DNA from: Actinoplanes flavus
GTDB lineage: Bacteria > Actinomycetota > Actinomycetes > Mycobacteriales > Micromonosporaceae
NCBI RefSeq assembly: GCF_017592555.1
Contig: NZ_JAGFNS010000018.1
Span: 62,001 to 126,000, forward strand
Length of the DNA: 64,000 nt
Reading direction: 5' to 3'
Part shown: piece after piece, positions 50,926-62,463 of the stretch
Position numbering within the stretch: the first letter of the stretch is position 1
How the letters are laid out: each line of letters begins with the position of its first letter
The notes under the pieces: model-generated
What the model saw: the letters and a program-made list of their open reading frames with translations, nothing else
Told to the model about the DNA's origin: nothing
Databases searched by the model: none
Translations under genes and position numbers: made by a program

Positions 50926-50948
50926 GGAACCAAAGGGGCATTGGTTCC
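50926..50948. repeat. inverted repeat in the pyrF-mihF gap
   Basis: GGAACCAA and TTGGTTCC form a perfect 8-bp pair with a 7-nt loop, followed by the palindrome CCCGGCGCCGGG. It lies in the 183-bp gap between the pyrF stop and the mihF start. It could end the pyrimidine operon or serve as an operator for mihF; no T-run follows. Confidence 0.55.
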
Positions 50949-51039
50949 CGGCGCCGGGAAAACTAGCGGTCAAACACGGTTTCGGCAACGTGGGGGTACC
51001 CCGGGCCGAGCTCTTCCGGAGCCTGGTAAGCAGGCCGTT

Positions 51040-51870
51040 TCACCCGAGCGCGGCGCGCACGCCGGCCAGAACGCGGTCCGTCGCGGCCCGCAGATCGGCG
51101 ATCTCCGGCCCCGCGGCGAGAACCTCGCGTGAGTACGACGGCAACACGTTGTGCAGGCTTTCGCCGAAGACCGCGCGCAGGTCATCGGGCGTTCCGCCCT
51201 GCGCTCCGAGGCCCGGCGCGAGCAGCGGACCGTTGACCTTCGAGAGGTCGTGGCCGGTCTCGCCGATCGTCGCGCCGACCACGAGGCCGAGACTGCCGAG
51301 CGGCTTCACACCCGCGTTGACCTGGGAAATCTCGTCGATCACCGTTTGCGCGACGGTTTTTCCGCCGGCCGCGACGGCGTGCTGGACGGCCGGGCCCTCG
51401 GGGTTCGAGGTCAGCGCCAGAACGAAGACGCCACCGCCGTGAGCGGCCGCCAGGTCGAACGCCGGCTGCAAAGAGCCCACCCCGAGATAGGGACTCACAG
51501 TAATCGCGTCGGAACAGAGAGTACTCGCCGGATTCAGGTACGCGTCGGCGTACGCGGCCATCGTCGAGCCGATGTCGCCCCGCTTCACGTCGAGAAGGAC
51601 AAGAGCCCCGGCCTCTCGGGACTGTCGGATAGTTGACTCAAGAACAGCGACGCCACGTGACCCAAATCTCTCAAAAAACGCGGACTGTGGCTTCAGAACA
51701 GCCACCCGATCGGCCAGCGCGTCGACCACCGTACGGGCGAAGTGTTCCAGGCCGGCGATGTCGTCCGAGAGGCCCCAGCGGCCCAGCAGAGAGGCATGCG
51801 GATCGATGCCGACGCAGAGCGGACCACGCTCCGCGATCGCCCGGTGCAGTCGTTCGCCGAAGGTCTCCAT
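51040..51870 (-). CDS. pyrF: orotidine-5'-phosphate decarboxylase, type 2
   Basis: 276 residues, the longer actinobacterial type 2 form. CVGIDPHASLLGRWGL at the N-terminus, VLLDVKRGDIGSTMAAYADA with the catalytic D-x-K-R-x-D, VSPYLGVGSLQPAF, VGATIGETG and LLAPGLGAQGGTPDDL for phosphate binding. It makes UMP from OMP, the last step of the pathway encoded here. ATG start 19 bp after the bioA stop, the last gene of the pyr operon. Confidence 0.97.
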   Translation of the reverse strand: METFGERLHRAIAERGPLCVGIDPHASLLGRWGLSDDIAGLEHFARTVVDALADRVAVLKPQSAFFERFGSRGVAVLESTIRQSREAGALVLLDVKRGDIGSTMAAYADAYLNPASTLCSDAITVSPYLGVGSLQPAFDLAAAHGGGVFVLALTSNPEGPAVQHAVAAGGKTVAQTVIDEISQVNAGVKPLGSLGLVVGATIGETGHDLSKVNGPLLAPGLGAQGGTPDDLRAVFGESLHNVLPSYSREVLAAGPEIADLRAATDRVLAGVRAALG

Positions 51871-51889
51871 GTCTTTTCCCTCTTCTGTG

Positions 51890-53224
51890 TCAGCCGGCCG
51901 CCGCCGCGGAGGCGATCCCCGCGGCGATGCGGGCCACGTCGGCGTCGCCGGTCACGAACGGCGGCATGGTGTAGATCAGGTCCCGGAACGGGCGCAACCA
52001 GACGCCCTCGGCGACCGCCGCCGCGGTCGCCTTCGCCACGTCCACGTCGTGGTCGAGCTGGACGACGCCGATCGCGCCCAGGACACGCACGTCCGCGACC
52101 CCGCGCGCCCCGCGAAGCGGCTCCAGGCCGTCCCGGAGACCCTTTTCGATCATCGGTACGCGCTGAGCCCACCCCCCGTCGCGTAAAAGGCTCAGAGAGG
52201 CCCTGGCGACGGCACAGGCCAGCGGGTTGCCCATGAAGGTCGGCCCGTGCGCCAGACCGCCGCCCTCCCCCGCCGAGATCGCCTCCGCCACCGCGCTCGT
52301 GCACAGCGTCGCGGCCAGCGTCAGATAGCCGCCGGTGAGCGCCTTGCCGAGGCACATGATGTCCGGGCTCACCCCGGCGTGGTCGGCCCCGAAGAACCGC
52401 CCGGTCCGCCCGAACCCGGTGGCGATCTCGTCGAAGATCAGGAAGACGCCGTGCGCGGCCGTCGCCTCCCGCAGCACCCGCAGGTACTCCGGATGGTGGA
52501 ACCGCATCCCGCCGGCGCCCTGGACGACCGGCTCGACGATCACCGCGGCGATCTCGTGGGCGTGCCGCTCGATCATGTCCGTCAGCGCGGTGGCATAGCT
52601 CTCGTCCCATGCGGCCGGCGGCGGGCCCGCGAAGACCTGCCGGGGCAGCACCCCCGTCCAGAGCGAGTGCATGCCGCCGACCGGGTCGCAGACGCTCATC
52701 GGGTGGAAGGTGTCGCCGTGATACCCGCCACGCCAGGTCGCCAGGCGCTGCCGCTGCGGCCTTCCGAGCGCCCGCTGGGCCTGCAGCGCCATCTTGATCG
52801 CGACCTCGACGGAGATCGAGCCGGAGTCGCAGAGGAACACGTGCTCCAGCCCCGCCGGGGCGAGACCGGCCAGATCGGTGGCGAGCCGGACGGCGGGCTC
52901 GTGGGTGAGCCCGCCGAACATCACGTGGCTCATCCGCCCGGCCTGGTCGGCCAGCGCCGCGTCCAGGGCCGGGTGCCGGTAGCCGTGGATGGCCGCCCAC
53001 CAGGACGACATCCCGTCGATCAGCTCACGGCCACCGGCCAGCCGCAGGCGGACCCCCTCCGCGCTCTCCACCAGATAGGGCTCGTTGCGGCCCGGCATCG
53101 GCCCGTAGGGATGCCAGACGTGCGCCCGGTCGAGCGCGAGCAACTCCGCCGCGGCGCCGCCGTCCGCGCCGGGCGGCCCGGACGACGGGCCGAGCGCAAG
53201 CAGGTCGCGCTCGGCCGGGCTCAT
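51890..53224 (-). CDS. bioA: adenosylmethionine-8-amino-7-oxononanoate aminotransferase
   Basis: 444 residues. BioA hallmarks: HVWHPYGPM near the start, SSWWAAIHGYRHPALDAAL, CDSGSISVEVAIKMALQAQ, RGGYHGDTFHPMSVCDPVGG, IFDEIATGFGRTGRFFG and the PLP lysine in CLGKALTGG. It converts KAPA to DAPA in biotin synthesis, with SAM as amino donor. Its ATG overlaps the pyrD stop (ATGA), placing it firmly inside the pyrimidine operon. No other bio gene is in the window. The first ~35 residues are a low-complexity extension. Confidence 0.93.
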   Translation of the reverse strand: MSPAERDLLALGPSSGPPGADGGAAAELLALDRAHVWHPYGPMPGRNEPYLVESAEGVRLRLAGGRELIDGMSSWWAAIHGYRHPALDAALADQAGRMSHVMFGGLTHEPAVRLATDLAGLAPAGLEHVFLCDSGSISVEVAIKMALQAQRALGRPQRQRLATWRGGYHGDTFHPMSVCDPVGGMHSLWTGVLPRQVFAGPPPAAWDESYATALTDMIERHAHEIAAVIVEPVVQGAGGMRFHHPEYLRVLREATAAHGVFLIFDEIATGFGRTGRFFGADHAGVSPDIMCLGKALTGGYLTLAATLCTSAVAEAISAGEGGGLAHGPTFMGNPLACAVARASLSLLRDGGWAQRVPMIEKGLRDGLEPLRGARGVADVRVLGAIGVVQLDHDVDVAKATAAAVAEGVWLRPFRDLIYTMPPFVTGDADVARIAAGIASAAAAG

Positions 53225-54249
53225 CGCGCGACGGCGGTCCGCGACGGGCGGGCGCCGCGGGCGACCGCCAGGACCAGGTCCGGGCCCTGGTAGATGAACC
53301 CGGAGTAGAGCTGCACCAGCGCGGCGCCGGCGTCGAACATGCGGGACGCGTCGTCGGCCGACATGATCCCGCCCACCCCGATGATCGGCAGGCGCCCGCC
53401 GCTCTCGGTGTGCACGAACCGGACCACCTCGCGGGCCCGGGCGGTCAGCGGGGCGCCGGAGAGCCCGCCCGCCTCGCTCGCCAGGTGCCGGTCGGAGGCG
53501 GCCAGCCCGTCCCGGGACAGGGTGGTGTTGGTCGCGATGATCCCGGCCGCGCCGTGCTCGAGGCAGACCTCCAGCAGCTCGGCGATGGCCGTCTCGGTCA
53601 GGTCCGGCGCGATCTTGACGAGCACCGGCACCGGCCCGGCCAGCGCCTTGAGCAGCGCCGCGATCGCCTCGGAGTCCTGGAGGTTCCGCAGACCGGGCGT
53701 GTTCGGCGAGGAGACGTTGACCGCGATGTAGTCGGCGTACGGGTGCAGCAGCCGGTACGAGGTCAGGTAGTCCTCGACCGCCTCTTCCAGCGGGGTCACC
53801 TTCGACTTGCCGAGCGAGACGCCCAGCGGCACGTCGAGCGGGCCCAGCGCGGCCAGGCGGTCGGCCAGGGCCGCCGCGCCGGCGTTGTTGAAGCCCATCC
53901 GGTTGACGATGCCCCCGGACTCCTTGGCCCGGAACAGCCGCGGCCTGTCGTTGCCCGGCTGCGGTTTCGCGGTGACCGTGCCGACCTCGACGAACCCGAA
54001 GCCGAGCGCCGGCCACGCCGGCAGGGCGATGCCGTTCTTGTCCATGCCGGCGGCCAGGCCGACCCGGTTCGGGAAGCGGACGCCGAACACCTCGACCGGG
54101 TTCGAGAACCCGTACCAGCGGCGCATCGCGTTGCGGGCCGGGGCCGGCAGCGCGGCGAGCCGGTTCAGCGTCCACTCGTGGGCGTGCTCGGCGTCGCCGC
54201 CGCCCAGCCGGAACAGAGCCGGCCGGGCGACGCTGGTGAACAGGCTCAT
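53221..54249 (-). CDS. pyrD: dihydroorotate dehydrogenase (quinone), class 2
   Basis: 342 residues from the ATG at 54249, which has GGAGG seven bases upstream; a longer frame reaching the carB end is not conserved. The N-terminal helices (residues about 5-45) are the quinone and membrane-contact region of class 2 enzymes. The FMN barrel shows GLAAGMDKNGIALPA, NRMGFNNAGAAALA, AVNVSSPNTPGLRNLQ (catalytic Ser of class 2), VLVKIAPDLTE, IATNTTLSRDGL and IIGVGGIMSADDA. It oxidises dihydroorotate at the membrane. 73 bp after carB. Confidence 0.96.
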   Translation of the reverse strand: MSLFTSVARPALFRLGGGDAEHAHEWTLNRLAALPAPARNAMRRWYGFSNPVEVFGVRFPNRVGLAAGMDKNGIALPAWPALGFGFVEVGTVTAKPQPGNDRPRLFRAKESGGIVNRMGFNNAGAAALADRLAALGPLDVPLGVSLGKSKVTPLEEAVEDYLTSYRLLHPYADYIAVNVSSPNTPGLRNLQDSEAIAALLKALAGPVPVLVKIAPDLTETAIAELLEVCLEHGAAGIIATNTTLSRDGLAASDRHLASEAGGLSGAPLTARAREVVRFVHTESGGRLPIIGVGGIMSADDASRMFDAGAALVQLYSGFIYQGPDLVLAVARGARPSRTAVAR

Positions 54250-54322
54250 CGCGCCACCTCCGCGGCGCTCCGGCGTCGCAACGAGGTCAGAACCGAGCCC
54301 GATGGTCCGCTCGCGAGCTCGC

Positions 54323-57640
<3,318 letters not shown>

Positions 57641-57644
57641 TTGC

Positions 57645-58751
57645 TCAGCCCTTCTTCTCGACGAGCTCGACGAACCTGTCGAACAGGTAGTCGGCGTCGT
57701 GCGGGCCGGCGGCGGCCTCGGGGTGGTACTGGACGGTGAAGGCGGGAACCTCCAGGCCCCGCAGGCCCTCGACCACGTTGTCGTTCAGGCAGACGTGCGA
57801 CACCTCGACGCCGCCGAACTCGGTGTCGATGCGCTCGCCGATCGGGGCGTCCACGGCGAACCCGTGGTTGTGGCTGGTCACCTCGACCTTGCCGGTGGTC
57901 TTGTCGAGCACCGGCTGGTTGATGCCGCGGTGCCCGTACCCCAGCTTGTAGGTGCCGAAGCCGAGCGCCCGGCCGAGGATCTGGCTGCCGAAGCAGATGC
58001 CGAACAGCGGCACCCGCCGGCGCATCACCTCACGGGCCAGCGCGACCGGGCCGTCGGCGGTGGCCGGGTCGCCCGGGCCGGGCGAGAAGAACACCGCGTC
58101 GGGGCCGACCGCCAGCAGGTCCTCGATCGAGGACGAGGCCGGGAAGATGTGGGTGGTGACGCCCCGCTCGGCCAGGCGGCGCGAGACGTTGCGCTTGATG
58201 CCCAGGTCGAGCGCGGCGACCGTGTAGCGGTGCTCGCCCTCGGCCGCGACCGTGTAGCGCTCGCCGGTGGTCACCTGGGCGGAGAGGTCGGCGCCGAGCA
58301 TCTGCGGCTGGGCCAGGACCCGCTCCCGCAGCGCGCGGGGGTCCAGGTCGACCGAGGAGATGCCGACCCGCATGGCGCCGCGCTCGCGCAGGTGGCGGGT
58401 GAGGGCGCGGGTGTCCACGCCGCTGATCCCGACGACGCCCTCGGCGGCCAGGCGCTCGCCCAGGTCGCCGGTGGAGCGCCAGTTGGACGGGCGGCGGGCC
58501 GGGTCGCGGACCACGTAGCCGGAGACCCAGATGCGGTCGGACTCGTCGTCCTCGTCGTTGACGCCGGTGTTGCCGATCTGCGGCGCGGTCTGCACCACGA
58601 CCTGCTTGTGGAACGACGGGTCGGTCAGCGTCTCCTGGTAACCGGTCATGCCGGTGGTGAACACCGCCTCGCCGAACGTCTCCCCCACGGCGCCGTACGC
58701 GGTGCCGTGGAACGTCCTACCGTCCTCCAGGACAAGGATCGCCTTGCTCAC
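57645..58751 (-). CDS. carA: carbamoyl-phosphate synthase small subunit
   Basis: 368 residues from a GTG overlapping the pyrC stop (GTGA). The N-terminal CPSase domain has AVFTTGMTGYQETLTDPSF. The class I glutamine amidotransferase domain has PLFGICFGSQILGRALG with the nucleophilic cysteine, HNHGFAVD, and VQYHPEAAAGPHD with catalytic His and Glu. It releases ammonia from glutamine for CarB. The usual G-I-C-L-G-H-Q is G-I-C-F-G-S-Q here, a common variant. Confidence 0.98.
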   Translation of the reverse strand: MSKAILVLEDGRTFHGTAYGAVGETFGEAVFTTGMTGYQETLTDPSFHKQVVVQTAPQIGNTGVNDEDDESDRIWVSGYVVRDPARRPSNWRSTGDLGERLAAEGVVGISGVDTRALTRHLRERGAMRVGISSVDLDPRALRERVLAQPQMLGADLSAQVTTGERYTVAAEGEHRYTVAALDLGIKRNVSRRLAERGVTTHIFPASSSIEDLLAVGPDAVFFSPGPGDPATADGPVALAREVMRRRVPLFGICFGSQILGRALGFGTYKLGYGHRGINQPVLDKTTGKVEVTSHNHGFAVDAPIGERIDTEFGGVEVSHVCLNDNVVEGLRGLEVPAFTVQYHPEAAAGPHDADYLFDRFVELVEKKG

Positions 58752-60013
58752 TTGACTGCCTTCCCATCGAGAACCGTGGCCTCGCCCCGCAGGAAGGTCG
58801 CGACGATGCGACCGGGCAGGGTCATACCGGCGTACGGCGTGTTGCGGCTGCGGCTGGCCAGCTCGGCCGGGTCGACGGTCCGCTGGGCCGCCGGGTCCAC
58901 CAGCGTCAGGTTGGCCGGGGTGCCGGCCCGCGTCAGGTCACCGCCGTGCCCGTCCAGGCCCGCGATCCGGGCCGGCGCGATCGACATCCGGTCGGCGATC
59001 AGGTCCCACTGGGGGCCGAAGACGCTCAGCACGATCGGCAGAGCCGTCTCCAGGCCCAGCATGCCGGGCCGGGCGTGCGCCCACTCGCACTCCTTGTCCT
59101 GCACGGCGTGCGGGGCGTGGTCGGTGGCCACCACGTCGATCACCCCGTCCAGCAGCGCCTGGCGCAGGGCTTCGACGTCGCTGCGCGTACGCAAGGGGGG
59201 GTTGACCTTGAAGACCGGGTCGTAACCCGCCGCGAGCTCGTCGGTGAGCAGCAGGTGGTGCGGGGTGACCTCGGCCGTCACCCGGACGCCGCGGGCCTTG
59301 GCCTGGCGCAGCACCTCGACCGAACCGGCCGTGGAGACGTGGCAGACGTGCAGGCGGCTGCCGACGTGCTCGGCGAGCAGCACGTCGCGGGCGATGATCG
59401 CCTCCTCGGCGACGGCCGGCCAGCCGGTGAGGCCGAGCCGGGTGCTGACCTCGCCCTCGTGCATCTGCGCGCCCTCGGTGAGCCGGGGCTCCTCGGCGTG
59501 CTGGGCGATGACGCCGTCGAACGCCTTCACGTACTCCAGGGCGCGGCGCATCAGCTTGGGGTCGGCGACGCAGAACCCGTCGTCGGAGAAGATCCGCACG
59601 TTGGCCGCGGAGGTGGCCATCGCGCCGAGCTCGGCCATCTGCTTACCGGCCAGCCCGACCGTGACGGCGCCGATCGGCTGCACGTCGACCAGGCCGGCCT
59701 CCCGGCCCAGGCGCCACACCTGCTCGACCACGCCGGCGGTGTCGGCGACCGGCGACGTGTTCGCCATCGCGCAGACCGCGGTGTAGCCGCCCAGGGCCGC
59801 GGCGCGGGAGCCGGTCTCGACGGTCTCCGCGTCCTCCCGGCCGGGCTCGCGCAGGTGGGTGTGCACGTCCACCAGGCCGGGCAGCGCGACCAGGCCGGTC
59901 GCGTCGATCACCTCGGCGCCCTCGACCGGTTTCTCCGACACGACGCCGTCGGCGATGTACAGGTCGCTCGGTGAAGCACCGAGGATCGAGACGCCCTTGA
60001 GCAGGTACGCCAT
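58748..60013 (-). CDS. pyrC: dihydroorotase, type I
   Basis: 421 residues from the ATG at 60013; GGGAGG six bases upstream favours it over a GTG one codon earlier. The amidohydrolase fold shows GLVDVHTHLREPGRED (zinc H-x-H), CAMANTSPVADTAG, LHVCHVSTAGSVEVL, AEVTPHHLLLTDE and VVATDHAPHAVQDKECEW (metal Asp). It closes carbamoyl aspartate to dihydroorotate. It overlaps the pyrB stop by one base. Confidence 0.97.
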   Translation of the reverse strand: MAYLLKGVSILGASPSDLYIADGVVSEKPVEGAEVIDATGLVALPGLVDVHTHLREPGREDAETVETGSRAAALGGYTAVCAMANTSPVADTAGVVEQVWRLGREAGLVDVQPIGAVTVGLAGKQMAELGAMATSAANVRIFSDDGFCVADPKLMRRALEYVKAFDGVIAQHAEEPRLTEGAQMHEGEVSTRLGLTGWPAVAEEAIIARDVLLAEHVGSRLHVCHVSTAGSVEVLRQAKARGVRVTAEVTPHHLLLTDELAAGYDPVFKVNPPLRTRSDVEALRQALLDGVIDVVATDHAPHAVQDKECEWAHARPGMLGLETALPIVLSVFGPQWDLIADRMSIAPARIAGLDGHGGDLTRAGTPANLTLVDPAAQRTVDPAELASRSRNTPYAGMTLPGRIVATFLRGEATVLDGKAVK

Positions 60014-60933
60014 CACTTGCCTCCCAGCAGCAGGTAGAGGACGGCCATCCGGACGCTGACGCCGTTGGCGACCTGTTCGACGATGGTGGAGCGGGGCGAG
60101 TCGGCCACCTCGGGCGCGATCTCCATGCCCCGGTTCATCGGACCGGGGTGCATGACGATCGCGTGCTCCGGCAGCTTCCTCATCCGGGTGACATCGAGGC
60201 CGTAGCGGCGGCTGTACTCCCGGGCGGAGGGGAAGTACGAATCCTGCATCCGCTCGGTCTGCACCCGCAGCATCATCACGACGTCCGAGTCGGGAAGGAC
60301 GCTGTCGAGGTCGTACGACACCCGGGCGGTCTTCGACAGCGCCGCGACGATGTCGACCGGGATCAGGGTGGGCGGGCCGACCAGGGTGACCTCGGCGCCC
60401 AGGGTGCTGAGCAGCAGGACGTTGGAGCGCGCCACCCGGCTGTGCAGCACGTCGCCCACGACGGCGACCTTGAGGCCGTCCAGGCGGCCCAGGCGGGACC
60501 GCATCGTGTAGGCGTCCAGCAGCGCCTGGGTGGGGTGCTCGTGGGTGCCGTCGCCGGCGTTGACCACCGAGCCGTCCACCCAGTTCGACAGGCGGTGCGG
60601 GGCGCCGCTGGCCGAGTGCCGGATCACCACCGCGTCCGCGCCCATCGCCTGGAGGGTGAGCGCGGTGTCCTTGAGGCTCTCGCCCTTGGAGACGCTGGAG
60701 CCCTTGGCGGAGAAGTTGATGACGTCCGCGGAGAGCCGCTTGGCGGCCGCCTCGAAGGAGATCCGGGTGCGGGTGGAGTCCTCGTAGAAGAGGTTGACCA
60801 CGGTCCGGCCGCGCAGCGCGGGCAGCTTCTTGACCTCGCGGCCGGACAGGGCGGCCATCTCGGCGGCGGTGTCCAGGATCAGGGTCGCGGTGGCCGCGTC
60901 CAGGTCGGCGGCCGAGCGCAGGTGCTTGATCAC
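60013..60933 (-). CDS. pyrB: aspartate carbamoyltransferase catalytic chain
   Basis: 306 residues from a GTG overlapping the pyrR stop (GTGA), with GGAGG six bases upstream. Carbamoyl-phosphate site: VVNLFYEDSTRTRISFEAAA (S-T-R-T). Aspartate site region: ALLDAYTMRSRLGRLDGLKV and HPGPMNRGMEI. No PyrI is encoded next to it, so it should act as the unregulated trimer or with dihydroorotase, as in other actinobacteria. Confidence 0.97.
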   Translation of the reverse strand: MIKHLRSAADLDAATATLILDTAAEMAALSGREVKKLPALRGRTVVNLFYEDSTRTRISFEAAAKRLSADVINFSAKGSSVSKGESLKDTALTLQAMGADAVVIRHSASGAPHRLSNWVDGSVVNAGDGTHEHPTQALLDAYTMRSRLGRLDGLKVAVVGDVLHSRVARSNVLLLSTLGAEVTLVGPPTLIPVDIVAALSKTARVSYDLDSVLPDSDVVMMLRVQTERMQDSYFPSAREYSRRYGLDVTRMRKLPEHAIVMHPGPMNRGMEIAPEVADSPRSTIVEQVANGVSVRMAVLYLLLGGK

Positions 60934-61490
60934 TTGAGGCCTCCGATCAGCTTGACCTCGTCGGCGCCGTCGATCTCGGTGAGGGTCACCTTGACGCTCT
61001 CGCTCAGCGCGGTCGGGATGTTCTTGCCCACGTAGTCGGCGCGGATCGGCAGCTGGCGGTGGCCGCGGTCGACCAGGACCGCGAGCTGCACCGAGCTGGG
61101 CCGGCCGAGGTCCTTGAGGGCGTCCAGGGCGGCCCGCACCGATCGGCCGGAGAAGAGCACGTCGTCGACCAGGATGACCCGCAGGCCGTCGATGCCGCCG
61201 GCCGGCAGCTCGGTCTTGCCGAGCGCGCGGGTGGCGTTGAGGCGCAGGTCGTCGCGGTAGAGCGTGATGTCGAGGGAGCCCACCGGGATCTCGACGCCCT
61301 CGAAGGCGTGAATCCGGGCGGCGAGCCGGTGCGCCAGGGGGACGCCGCGGGTCGGGATGCCGAGCAGGACGGTGCCGGTGGCGCCCGAGGTCTTCTCGAG
61401 GATCTGATGGGCGATGCGGTCGACGACCCGGTGCAGGTCGGACCCCGCCAAAATGATCTTGCTGGGCGCGTCTGCGCGTGGCTGCGCCAC
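60930..61490 (-). CDS. pyrR: PyrR, pyrimidine operon regulator
   Basis: 186 residues from the GTG at 61490, which has AAGGAGGT upstream; a longer in-frame start at 61514 would run through that site. The PRPP-binding loop is VILVDDVLFSGRSVRAALD, with VLLGIPTRGVPLAHRLA and LDITLYRDDLR as further PyrR landmarks. PyrR binds pyr mRNA when UMP is high and has weak uracil phosphoribosyltransferase activity. In mycobacteria it represses translation by binding near the ribosome site; a matching RNA element is present here. First gene of the pyr operon. Confidence 0.96.
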   Translation of the reverse strand: MAQPRADAPSKIILAGSDLHRVVDRIAHQILEKTSGATGTVLLGIPTRGVPLAHRLAARIHAFEGVEIPVGSLDITLYRDDLRLNATRALGKTELPAGGIDGLRVILVDDVLFSGRSVRAALDALKDLGRPSSVQLAVLVDRGHRQLPIRADYVGKNIPTALSESVKVTLTEIDGADEVKLIGGLK

Positions 61491-61494
61491 GGCG

Positions 61495-61525
61495 GACCTC
61501 CTTCCCCGCCTCACGGGACGGGTCG
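61495..61525 (-). promoter_or_regulatory. candidate PyrR-binding loop over the pyrR ribosome site
   Basis: On the minus strand the leader reads CGACCCGTCCCGTGAGGCGG then GGAAGGAGGTCC. CCCG pairs with CGGG, and the loop contains UCC-CGUGAG-GC, which fits the UCC-N-G-N-GAG-GC pattern of known PyrR-binding loops. The stem runs directly into the Shine-Dalgarno. PyrR bound here would block ribosome entry. Confidence 0.55.
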
Positions 61526-61798
61526 TTAAAGGACGTCGGTACGGGACCCGGAGGACCGGAACCCGATGGCTGACGCTACGTTACCAGTGGACGTGGCATG
61601 CATTATGGTGACGTGCCTGACTGGAGCAGATCGGACAAATCCCGTCGTCTAGGGATACAGCCGGTTACTTTGGTGCGGCCCGCGCGACTCATCGGTAACC
61701 AACACTTGACCGGCGGTCGCAAACTCCGTACCGTCACGCAGCGTAGCGATCCGTGAGGAAAGAACCCTCCGGGCCAGCACAGTACCGGGAGTGTCCTA
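61526..61798. promoter_or_regulatory. divergent pyrR-bldD intergenic region
   Basis: For pyrR, an ACCATAAT extended -10 (CATAAT at 61602-61607, minus strand) and a weaker TAACGT (61575-61580) are candidates; no good -35 was found. For bldD, TTGACC (61706-61711), a 17-bp spacer and TACCGT (61729-61734) form a credible promoter with a leader of about 60 bp. GGTTAC (61663-61668) and GTAACC (61695-61700) form an inverted repeat just upstream of the bldD -35 box and may be an operator. Confidence 0.6.
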
Positions 61799-62287
61799 AT
61801 GCCGTCTGAGTACGCGAAGTCGCTGGGCGCTCGTCTGCGCTCCATCCGCCAGCAGCAGGGCCTGTCCCTGCAGGGTGTCGAAGAGAAGTCCAACGGCCGC
61901 TGGAAGGCGGTCGTGGTGGGCTCGTACGAGCGTGGCGACCGCGCCGTGACCGTGTCGCGCCTTGCCGAACTCGCCGACTTCTACCGTGTTCCCGTCTCCG
62001 AGCTGCTGCCCGACGGCAGTGGCATCCGTCTCGAGGCGACCAACAAGATCGTCCTGGACCTCGAGAAGCTGTACGACACCACGGGCGAGGACCTCGCCTA
62101 CGTGGCGCGTTACGCCCGGGCGATCCAGCAGCAGCGCGGCGACTACAACGGCCGCGTGCTCTCCATCCGCGCCGACGACCTGCGCGCGCTCGCCATCGTC
62201 TACGACATCTCGCCGTCCGGCCTCATCGAGCGCCTGACCGAGCAGGGTGTCCTGGTGGCCGACCCGCGCGCGTTCTTCGCCAGCTGA
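61799..62287 (+). CDS. bldD: BldD, c-di-GMP-responsive developmental regulator
   Basis: 162 residues. The N-terminal XRE-type HTH (about 8-70) is EYAKSLGARLRSIRQQQGLS, VVVGSYERGDRAVTVSRLAE. The C-terminal domain keeps the BldD c-di-GMP signature R-G-D-x8-R-x-x-D exactly: RGD at 113-115 and RADD at 124-127. In Streptomyces, a c-di-GMP tetramer glues two BldD C-domains and represses sporulation genes. The conservation here implies the same switch. A TTGACC/TACCGT promoter lies upstream and a strong terminator downstream. No SD is obvious (GGGAGTGTCCTA before ATG is weak). Confidence 0.97.
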   Translation: MPSEYAKSLGARLRSIRQQQGLSLQGVEEKSNGRWKAVVVGSYERGDRAVTVSRLAELADFYRVPVSELLPDGSGIRLEATNKIVLDLEKLYDTTGEDLAYVARYARAIQQQRGDYNGRVLSIRADDLRALAIVYDISPSGLIERLTEQGVLVADPRAFFAS

Positions 62288-62320
62288 CGCTGAACAAAAT
62301 CAGCTGACACTGAACAAAAT
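62281..62320. repeat. 20-bp tandem duplication across the bldD stop codon
   Basis: CAGCTGACGCTGAACAAAAT (62281-62300) is followed directly by CAGCTGACACTGAACAAAAT (62301-62320), one base different, and then by CAGC. The first copy includes the bldD stop codon. The block is A-rich compared with its surroundings. A short slippage duplication is the simplest explanation. Confidence 0.85.
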
Positions 62321-62349
62321 CAGCAACACCCAGTAGCGCCCCCCGTGAG

Positions 62350-62384
62350 GCCCGCGTCCCCCGACGCGGGCTTTTGCGTCTTTT
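62350..62384 (+). terminator. bldD intrinsic terminator
   Basis: GCCCGCGTC-CCCC-GACGCGGGC, a perfect 9-bp stem with a 4-nt loop, is followed by TTTTGCGTCTTTT. A textbook intrinsic terminator about 60 bp past the bldD stop. Confidence 0.95.
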
Positions 62385-62425
62385 GAACTCGGGGAGCGCG
62401 GTTCTCGTACCCCTGGGCATGAAGA

Positions 62426-62455
62426 AACGGCCCGGACCAGACGATCCGGGCCGTT
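62426..62455 (-). terminator. nusB intrinsic terminator
   Basis: AACGGCCCGGA pairs perfectly with TCCGGGCCGTT around an 8-nt loop; on the minus strand TTTCTTC follows. It ends 8 bp past the nusB stop and terminates the aroQ-efp-nusB transcript, facing the bldD terminator. Confidence 0.88.
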
Positions 62456-62463
62456 CCCATGGT

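Noticed and set aside
61663..61711. BldD autoregulatory box in the bldD promoter
   Set aside because: The TAACCAACACTTGA stretch does not fit the palindromic BldD consensus well enough; only a plain inverted repeat is reported.
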